Positions 56,971 through 64,000 of a DNA stretch of 64,000 bases are shown here, piece by piece. Source of the DNA: Takakia lepidozioides. Taxonomy: Eukaryota > Streptophyta > Takakiopsida > Takakiales > Takakiaceae. The notes beneath the pieces are model-generated. The model did no database searches and was not told the DNA's origin. It saw nothing but the letters and a program-made list of their open reading frames with translations. The stretch covers positions 70,804,001-70,868,000 of the forward strand of contig CM060733.1 in assembly GCA_030704615.1 (NCBI GenBank). The letters run 5' to 3'. Positions within the stretch are counted from its first letter, which is position 1; every line of letters starts with the position of its first letter. The position numbers and the translations under genes are program-made.

Positions 56971-58225
56971 GTGATATCGGGATCGGAGCCGCCTGCCAAG
57001 GCACCCTACCAGTTGAGCCACAGAGAGTTGGTCAAGCTGAAGACTCAGCTCAAGGATCTAATGTCAAAGGGGTACATCCGGCCGAGTAAGTCACCTTACG
57101 GAGCCCCGGTGCTATTCGTAGACAAGAAGGATGGGACGCTGCGGATGTGTGTCGATTACAGGGCTCTGAATAAGGTGACTATCAAAAACCGATACCCTTT
57201 GCCAAGGATCGACGACCTCTTCGATCGGTTGGCAGGAGCGAAGTATTTCAGCCGGATCGATTTGCGCTCCGGATATCATCAAATTCGAGTGGCGGAAGGA
57301 GATGAGGAAAAGACCGCGTACAGGACAAGGTATGGTTCCTATTAGTTCTTGGTGATGCCTTTTGGGCTCACCATCGCACCCGCAACCTTTAGCACGCTAA
57401 TGAACAGCCTTTTCCAGGAGTGGTTGGATGACTTTGTGATCGTGTACATCGACGACATCTTGGTGTACTCGAAAACAAGGAAGAGCACCTGGAGCACCTC
57501 AAAAGGGTATTCCAGAAATTACGGGAAGAGAAGTTGTATGCCAAAGCTTCAAAGTGCGAATTCGGGGTCACAAAAGTGGAGTTCTTGGGGCATGTGATTA
57601 CACAGGATGGGATCAAAATGGATGACAGAAAGGTGAGAGCAATCTTGGACTGGGAGCCTCCGACTTCGGTCCAGAAGTGCGATCCTTCTTAAGACTTGCC
57701 TCCTATTACCGAAAGTATGTGAGAAATTTCGCCAAGATCGCGGGGCCGCTGTCAGACCTCCTGTGTAAATCCAAAGTCTGGGTATGGAACACCTTTTGTG
57801 GCCAAGCTTTTGCCAAGTTGAAGCAGCGGATGGCGGAAGCTCCAGTCCTGAAAATCCCGGAGTTCGATCGCCCATTTGAGATTCATTCGGATGCGTTGAA
57901 CTTCGCGAATGGAGGTGTACTCATGCAGGATGGACATCCAGTGGCTTACGAAAGTAAGAAACTAAATGAAGTGGAGCGGCGGTGGCCAACGCACGAGAAA
58001 GAAATGAAGGCGGTGGAGCATTGCTTTGAGCTTTGGCGCCACTATATTGGTTCCAACCCGGTGAAGGTGTTCACGGACAATGTCACGGTGAAGTATTTTG
58101 CCACGCAGCCTAAGTTGTCCCCAAAACAAATTAGGTGGCAAGACACTTTGGCTCTGTTCGACGTGGATATCCAGTACAAACCGGGACAGGACAATGTGGT
58201 GGCCGATGCTTTAAGTAGAAAGTAG
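56971..58225 (+). pseudogene. Element E reverse transcriptase and RNase H
   Basis: The fingers and palm ([48 protein letters not shown]) are open to a TAG at about 57,343, where element A has GAG. The catalytic [10 protein letters not shown] follows in 57349-57597, which ends in a frameshift after KTRKS. Connection and RNase H are in 57677-58225 (FEIHSDALNFANGGVLM, PGQDNVVADALSRK). The stop at 58223-58225 replaces a CAG of element A. Confidence 0.92.
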
Positions 58226-58231
58226 CAGCTC

Positions 58232-58888
58232 ATGATGGTGTACAGGGGCGAGATGGCGCTCCAAAGAAAGATCCGGAAGGCTTACCAGAAGGATGAGATG
58301 GCGAAGTCCGTGACGCGGGACTTGAGGATGGGGGTTAAATCACAGTTCCACTTGCAAAATGGACTGCTCCGGTATAAGCAAAAACGTCTCTATGTGCCGA
58401 TGGGAGGGATTAGAGATAGTCTCTTGAGAGAATGCCATGATGGCCCGCTTGCGAACCACGGCAGAGCCAAGCGCACCGCGGCACTCCTGAAGAAAGAGTA
58501 TTTCTGGCCCAAACTGAGGGAGGAGGCCGAGGAGTATGTCAAGACATGCACCACATGCCAACAAAGCCGGAGCGAGTACAAAAAGCAAGCGAGGTTGTTA
58601 CAACCCTTGCCGATTCCAGAGGGGTCTTGGGAAAGGGTCTCGATGGACTTCATGACTGCTATGCCGCTGTCAAAAGGATTCAACGCAATCATGCTGGTGG
58701 TGGATAGGTTCAGTAAAATGGGCCATTTCATCCCTACCAAGGAGACGGCAATGGCGCAGGAGACGGGGCGACTTTACTTCGCCCACGTCTTCAAGCATCA
58801 TGGACTTCCGAAGGATATTGTGTCGGACTGCGATCCAAAGTTTACTAGTAAATTTTGGAAGGTACTTTGGAAGAAAATGGGGACGAGG
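58232..58888 (+). pseudogene. Element E integrase, truncated
   Basis: Contains the zinc-binding part (ECHDGPLANHG, YVKTCTTCQ) and the core up to VSDCDPKFTSKFW, with Cys where element A has Arg. The E position, linker and chromodomain are missing because the element ends here. Confidence 0.9.
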
Positions 58889-60235
58889 CGATTTGATTTG
58901 GGGTAAGTACGTGGCCTGCTGTAGGGACGTCCGGGTGGCGAGTGTAGATTGGATGATGTGACTGGGCGGCAGGGGTGTGGGGGATACTGAGTGTGAGGAT
59001 GTGTATCTATGCGCAAGGAGACTAATCGATTGAGGCACTAGTGGGCATGTTCAGGAGTTTGGCCATCGACCGTGGTGAGTTTTGGGAAGCGCAGGGAGGT
59101 GTTGGTGGAGTGTGATTTGGAATGCGAGTTGGTATGTGAATTGGGCTTGGGGGCAGGGGCGATGCAATATATGAGATCTTTCCAAAAAAAAAAAAGGCGC
59201 AGATAAGCCTGTTGAATTGCATAGCGGATGTCAATGTGTCAAGTTATTTTACCACTAGTGTGAAACTAGCTAGGAAATAGTTAGTTTTGATATATTGACA
59301 TTTAGGATTGACCCAAGTGTCAATCCAGGGACCAATGTATGTTTGGGCACCTGGCGTGGTTATCTTCACGACAGATCGCGGTGGGCTCATCTTTCTCGAG
59401 TTGAGCCTCACCGCGTCTAGGTATGGCGCCGTAGTGTGGATTCCCCATGGCATGGGGTGCACTTGGCTCGACTTGTATTTGAGGGATGATTTTATATATG
59501 CATCAGTTTCTGTGAGCTCGTGTGAGCTTGTGTCCTTCTCATTTATCACTCGAGAAATATCAGCTGGGTGATTGCAGCCTACAGTGTCCATTTTTTGCTG
59601 TCACAACACTGTTTTTTTCAGACGTAGAATAGTGGTAAATTATCATACTCCTACATGACAATGCCATCAATAAAAAGGGACTCATATATAGAGGCTCATC
59701 TACATATACTTTCACACTTTTAAATCTCATTATCAAAAACCAGAATCTCTAGATGCTATGGACTTTTAAAAAGTCCATAAGGAATTGTCACAGTCCATGA
59801 AAAAAGATGTTATGGACTTTTTAATATAGGAGTTAGAACAAAGTCAAGAAAAAGGACTCTCTCAACCTTGCTTTGGAGAATGAGGAATCTGGAATGAAAA
59901 CTATCATTCAAAAATATGAAGTTAAAAAAAAATTATGTACTATATTGAGCCTCAAAAATAGCTATTTTTATAAAGTCCTTTATGACTAAATTCTTTTGAA
60001 ATAACAAAACTTTTTTCATTAGACGCATTCATTCACGATAATGCAGAGTTGATTATGATCAAATTTCAAAAAAACATTTGTGAATTGATATTATAGTAAT
60101 TTGAAAATCTTGGTTTTAACAGCCAATAATAGACGGTCAAGATTGTTAGTTGAAGCAAATCCGATGGTTGAGGATTCGCCACATCATCCTTTATGTACTC
60201 TTTATGTACTCATGATCTGTCGTTTTTGGTCCACT
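58889..60235. other. No gene recognised
   Basis: Sequence beyond the truncation of element E, AT-rich from about 59,640. A near-perfect palindrome TATGGACTTTTAAAAAGTCCATA-type lies at about 59,756-59,778, and TATGGACTTTTTAA recurs at about 59,811; this may be part of a small inverted-repeat element. Open frames at 59,244-59,591 carry no known motif. Confidence 0.4.
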
Positions 60236-60757
60236 CTAGTTTGCAATCACCCAGCTCAAGTCTGTGAGTGCCAGATTTGAGTTAGTTGATAGCTTTTGCG
60301 TGTCTTCAGATGAGAAGCGACTCAGTTTAGAGTGCAAGGATCCGTGCATGAGCCTATCCAAAGTGGATAGGGTGCAAAGGTGAATAGGTTGCAGGTTTGC
60401 AATGGATAGAGAGGCGGGCAGCATTTGGTGAAGAACGGTGTTGCATAGCTCAATGCTATGACAACCAAGTGTGGTGAATGTGGAGCTCGAGGATGCTACA
60501 TGTGGGTCGCAGCATGTTGGAGCTTCGGGCTGGAAGGACAGCAGCGAGGCACCCTAGAGCCAGGGGATGTGCAGTAGAACTGGAGGTACACAAAGGTTGT
60601 AAAGGTGGGTGATTTCAGATTCGTTTTTGTGAGCTTCACGAAGAAAAAGAGCTTTTTGGGCAGCGGATAGCTTGCTTGTTGAGTTGGGGGCGCTTCTAGT
60701 GGGCCGTGAGAGCTCAAGAGTGCAGGGCGACAGATTTGGTGGCTCCGCAGAAGCCAT
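60236..60757 (-). pseudogene. Possible coding remnant of a host gene
   Basis: Two minus-strand stretches look protein-like. One, from an ATG at about 60,757, begins MASAEPPNLSPCTLELSRPT and includes LSAAQKALFLREAHKNESEI. A downstream stretch to 60236 reads TFTTLGCHSIELCNTVLHQM and continues SLSIANLQPIHLCTLSTLDR. I could not link them with a phase-consistent intron. The Leu-rich second part vaguely recalls organelle RNA-processing helical repeats, but this is only an impression. Confidence 0.25.
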
Positions 60758-60779
60758 AGCTCGTCGACAGCAAGTGCAG

Positions 60780-61280
60780 AAGCAAACCCTAGCTCGTGGA
60801 AAGCTCGGGAACGCCCGAGAATACGTGGGAAGTTGTGGTAAGTTCCTGGGACGCAGGGGAACCGTGGTCGTGGCCGTGGTTGTGGCCGTGATGGGCTGTG
60901 GGGCCGGTACCACGAGCCCCAGCCGTGGCTGTTGACCGTGACCGTGGGGAGTCGTGGCGCGGACACCACGGGAGGGCACGGTGACCAGATCGTGGGAATG
61001 GCGGGCCGTGAAGGCTCATGGGCGTGATACCACGGGGTATCACGGTGCAGCCCATGGCGGGTGTGTGCCTAGGGCGGGCCGTGAGAAGGCGTGGCATTGA
61101 GGGCCACGAAAGGCCAAGAACAGACAGAGTGGAAAAATAAAATAAAATAAATAAATAAAAATTCTCGTGTCATGGGACCTCGATGGGGAGGCTGGGCTCT
61201 AAAGAACCCGCTAGTATTGCTAGTGCTCGTACCGGCACTCTCCCCAGCAACTAGTGGCACCTCCGTGTTGACAAAGACGA
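60780..61280. other. No gene seen; CCGTGG/CCACGG-rich low-complexity DNA
   Basis: Many imperfect CCGTGG and CACGG repeats, similar in flavour to the central LTR part of the chromovirus family, followed by an A-rich tract at about 61,133-61,160. Possibly a degraded LTR or leader of the gag-like frame that follows. Confidence 0.35.
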
Positions 61281-61283
61281 GGT

Positions 61284-61598
61284 ATGCGGTTTAGGCCACC
61301 TTCACCTCCTGTGTCTTCTACGGAAGGTTCTGATTCAGATTCTGAATCAGGAGGACTCACACCGGCGGTGCAAGTTGTTATTGTGGGACCGCGTAGGTAC
61401 TCTGGGGCGGTGGGCACCATCGAGTTGGACGATTTCATCCAAGAGTTTGATAGTTGGTGTGACTTGCAGCAAATGCGCAATCCACAACTGTTTACGCCTT
61501 TCATGGCATGGAAGGGGCTGTTTCAGCACCTTGAGGGGCCCCCCATGGATGATTACCATGAGTTTAGGCAGGGACACGATGTTGAGATCGAGGAGTGA
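61284..61598 (+). pseudogene. Gag-like fragment of another retroelement
   Basis: A 104-codon frame opens with a Ser/Pro/Asp-rich part and then reads IELDDFIQEFDSWCDLQQMR and FMAWKGLFQHLEGPPMDDY. That pattern fits the N-terminal part of a retrotransposon gag. No capsid, zinc knuckle or polymerase follows, so it is a fragment. The assignment rests on pattern only. Confidence 0.4.
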
Positions 61599-61706
61599 AG
61601 GATGTACTGGTCACCCGACTATGTCTCCATCACTAGAGGCACAAGGGCAATAGCCAACCGGCAGCTGCACCAGCAGCTTCCACAAGCAGCAGTGGGACTA
61701 GTGGTA

Positions 61707-62164
61707 CTACCAAGGGGTGAGGACAGAGAAGTTGGGGGTGTCAGGAATATCTTCAGAGTCCATTGGGACCGTCGTGGAGGTGATGACAGTGCCAGGTGGG
61801 GAGGAGAAGAAATCTGTGGAGGCATCAGCAGGCCGGGGGGTTAGCTGCTGATCCTCAATGAGGGACCAGAGAATGCCAGTGGAGAGATCTTCAGAGTTGC
61901 GGAGAAACTGGAGGGGCGACTTGGAGTCAGTCCTCAATTTCGCTTGAACAATGTTTGTTTCAATAAGCATGGGGTCTTCAGGCCTCCGTTTCTTCTTTGA
62001 AGCAGGAGTTGCCGCTGATGAAGAAATGAGGTTTAGGGCCCAGTTTGGGTGCTCCAAGCCAGTGTTCGCTGGTGGTGGTTTCAGAGAAGTAGAACATACA
62101 TTTGAGTTGATCACCTTAGCTGAAGCATCCTGCATGGAGGGGGGAATTGCTATCAGTGGGGGCA
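61707..62164 (-). pseudogene. Possible host coding exon interrupted by element F
   Basis: An open minus-strand frame of about 150 codons runs from the LTR edge at 62165 down to a stop at 61707. It is Ser/Pro-rich with a SKKKRRPED nuclear-signal-like patch and segments such as LQFLRNSEDLSTGILWSLIE. No family recognised. The frame is long enough to suggest coding, but its other side is separated by element F and lies outside the window. Confidence 0.35.
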
Positions 62165-62899
62165 TGTCGCGGCCCTTTGCCTTGAGGGCGGGGGGTCGGG
62201 ACACATGAGGTGCTGCCCCTGTGGTGGGGCAGCAACAGCGATAGGTATGGGGGCTGAAGCACCCTTGAGTGCCCTAAGCCCCTTGAGTGCCCAATCACTC
62301 AGGGAAGCGGAGGCGCTCACTAGTGGAGCCCCGCACACCGGGTTGCGTGGGGGGGCTCCACAAGGGGTGGTGGTAGCTTAGTGGACTTAGTGGGGTGGCA
62401 TAGGACTCACCATGGGGGCGGAGACCTCGTGGTGGGAGTCGTGGGGAGTCTTGGGACTCATCACGGTCCATAGGGGCCGTGGTGAGCGGGCCAAGACTCA
62501 CCGCGACTCACCACCGGGAATCGAGGGTCTCGTGGTGGTTCGCCATAAAATGGCATGGCTGGTTTGTGAAACCCCCGCGGACAGCTACAGACGTAATATA
62601 GGGAGTAGTAACCCCGAGAACGGTGCAGCCCGTTGGTGACCAAAAACTAGTGATAAGCGATGAGCCGGAATGCGACCAAAGAGTGGGGAGCTGTTCCGGA
62701 CTGCCATCTACCAAAGGGAATTCTCCTAGTCCCAATTAGGTGGAGGGTTTTAGAGGGAAGCGAAGGGGGGGACCGTTATGTCCCGGTGAGCAGCCGAAGC
62801 TCCAAGTTGGCCCGGCGGCCAGGTTGGGAGTCAGGCGCGCGCCATCAAAGCGAGTAACTATGACTTGAAGGGGAGCTTACCGAAGTGAGGTGCGCGACA
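62165..62899 (+). repeat. 5' LTR of element F
   Basis: TGTCGCGGCC to GTGCGCGACA, the same ends as the LTR of element E. Confidence 0.92.
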
Positions 62900-62900
62900 C

Positions 62901-62913
62901 TTGGTATCAGAGC
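62901..62913 (+). other. Primer binding site of element F
   Basis: TTGGTATCAGAGC, initiator Met-tRNA site, directly after the LTR. Confidence 0.93.
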
Positions 62914-62954
62914 TTAGAGTTCAGTACGCGATCGTCCTTGGGATTGGCCTCATC

Positions 62955-64000
62955 ATGGGGTCGGGCAAGCCGAAGCGAAAGCGGAACGGCCCAAAAGATG
63001 ATGATCCCGGTGAGCCCGATGGGGGCGGCGTGTCACCGAGGCGGCCGTTTGAGGAAGCAATGCATGTTTCCGAAAGCGAGGCCGCCCAAGAGCGGGAGGA
63101 ATCTGAGGAGTCGGAGCCCGAGGAATCCTTGAGAGCTCCGACAAACCAAGAGATGCCTCCCATGCCGGCAGCCTTTTGGGAAGGGTTGTTGGCGCAGTTT
63201 GGTGGGACGTTGAAAGACGTGTTGAAGGCGGCTAATGCCACTTCCGCTAAGGCAAAGTTTAAGGTGAAGCCTAAGGAACCCGACACCTTCGAGGGCGTCC
63301 GAAATCGGAAGGCACTCAACACCTGGCTCTTGGAGCTAGAGCAGTACTTCCGGGCGGCCAAGTTGAGTTACGAGGATCGGGTGGAAGTGGCTCCCACCTA
63401 TTTGAGGGGCTATGCTCAACAATGGTGGCAGAAACGCCTTCACGACCGAGGTCCAAGCCCGGAAACCTTGAACTGGAGTGGGTTCAAGGAATTGATGAAG
63501 AGACAGTTTTTCCCCTCAACGCGTCTGGCTTGCCCGGGACAAGATGAGGAATTTGAAGCAAACAGATGACATTCAGGGGTATGTCCAGGCTTTCAATGTG
63601 CTGTTGCTCGAAGTCGCGGACATGGCAGAACCAGAAATGGTCTTCAACTTTGTGGTGGGACTGGCCCCATGGGCCAGGCGGAAGTTGGAGGAGAAGCCAC
63701 CCAAGACTTTGAACGAGGCTATTGAGAGGGCTGAATGTTTCTCAGATGTCCCTAGGGGTGAAAGACAAGGCCGTACGGAGCTGAACCACAAGAAGATTCG
63801 GCGGGAAGGTGACTCCTTCCGACCGGAAAAGAAGTGGGATAGGCCACGCGGCGAAAATGGCACGTGGAAATCGAAGGGAGGGCCTTCACACGTCAAGGCG
63901 GCACCCGGTGCTTCGAAAGGAAAAGCGGGTGGAGCGGCTTATGGCGGACAGAAGGTGACCTTTGATGGAGTGTGTTTCAATTGCGGGGAGCCCGGGCACA
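62955..64000 (+). pseudogene. Element F Gag, partial
   Basis: Starts MGSGKPKRKRNGPKDDD and reads the acidic N-terminal part, then the capsid (TFEGVRNRKALNTWLLELEQ, TYLRGYAQQWWQKRL). Near 63,507 TTTTTCCCC stands where relatives have TTTGTGCCCC, and with a further lost base the frame shifts. ADMAEPEMVFNFVVGLAPWA and the CCHC knuckle continue in another frame to the window edge. Confidence 0.9.

Larger units (their letters stand above)
54362..58888 (+). mobile_element. Chromovirus copy E, 3'-truncated in the integrase
   Basis: Same family as element A but on the plus strand. It has the 5' LTR, primer site, gag, protease, reverse transcriptase, RNase H and the first two thirds of integrase. Similarity breaks off near 58,888 (TKKMGTR equivalent), and unrelated DNA follows, so there is no chromodomain or 3' LTR. 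Several stops are present. Confidence 0.93.
62165..64000 (+). mobile_element. Chromovirus copy F, runs off the window end
   Basis: Third copy of the element A family, plus strand: LTR, primer site and gag up to the zinc knuckle (CFNCGEPGH at the very end). Closely similar to A and E at DNA level over gag. Confidence 0.93.

Noticed and set aside
1-64000. tRNA or rRNA genes
   Set aside because: I saw no clover-leaf box A/B pair or rRNA core. The Met-tRNA-like strings are primer sites next to LTRs.

Overview
This window is eukaryotic nuclear DNA from the plant lineage (a streptophyte). It holds one well-preserved host gene, a 16-exon beta-adaptin whose protein is close to the land-plant AP-1/AP-2 beta subunit. 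The rest is mostly nested mobile DNA. Several LTR elements carry a primer site matching plant initiator Met-tRNA. The species cannot be fixed from sequence alone; a charophyte alga, bryophyte or fern would all fit, and Chara is only a guess.

Layout. 1-9.2 kb: beta-adaptin on the minus strand. 10.0-16.8 kb: a complete but decayed Ty3/gypsy chromovirus (element A, minus strand, 5-bp target duplication) inside an open reading frame of a second host gene. 16.8-25.2 kb: broken LTR-element pieces, a ~192-bp tandem repeat, an array of CATCC/GGATG half-palindromes and unassigned DNA. 25.2-26.3 and 40.0-41.6 kb: the two halves of one LINE reverse transcriptase gene, split by a 13.6-kb insertion. 26.35-39.97 kb: that insertion, which I read as one large DNA transposon. 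41.7-51.4 kb: an Athila/Tat-like Ty3/gypsy element with both LTRs, a 5-bp target duplication and a 3.9-kb accessory region. 51.4-54.1 kb: a palindrome array and an inverted pair of genes of unknown family. 54.4-58.9 kb: a second chromovirus copy, truncated (element E). 60.2-62.2 kb: weak coding remnants. 62.2-64 kb: the start of a third chromovirus copy (element F).

The 13.6-kb transposon is the most interesting object. It encodes a Mutator-like transposase with a SWIM zinc finger on the minus strand. Divergently, it encodes a protein with a ParB/sulfiredoxin-type DGNHR domain. Exon phases show that this protein continued into a beta-class-like DNA methyltransferase domain. An internal inversion, bounded by 11-bp inverted repeats lying in introns, has since turned the middle exons around. 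Between the divergent genes lie 15 palindromic sites centred on GGYGCC, spaced 95-96 bp apart. Related palindrome arrays lie at the left end of the element and inside an intron of the ParB-methyltransferase gene. All copies in the window look inactive: stops, frameshifts and several CAG-to-TAG or CGA-to-TGA type changes are present.
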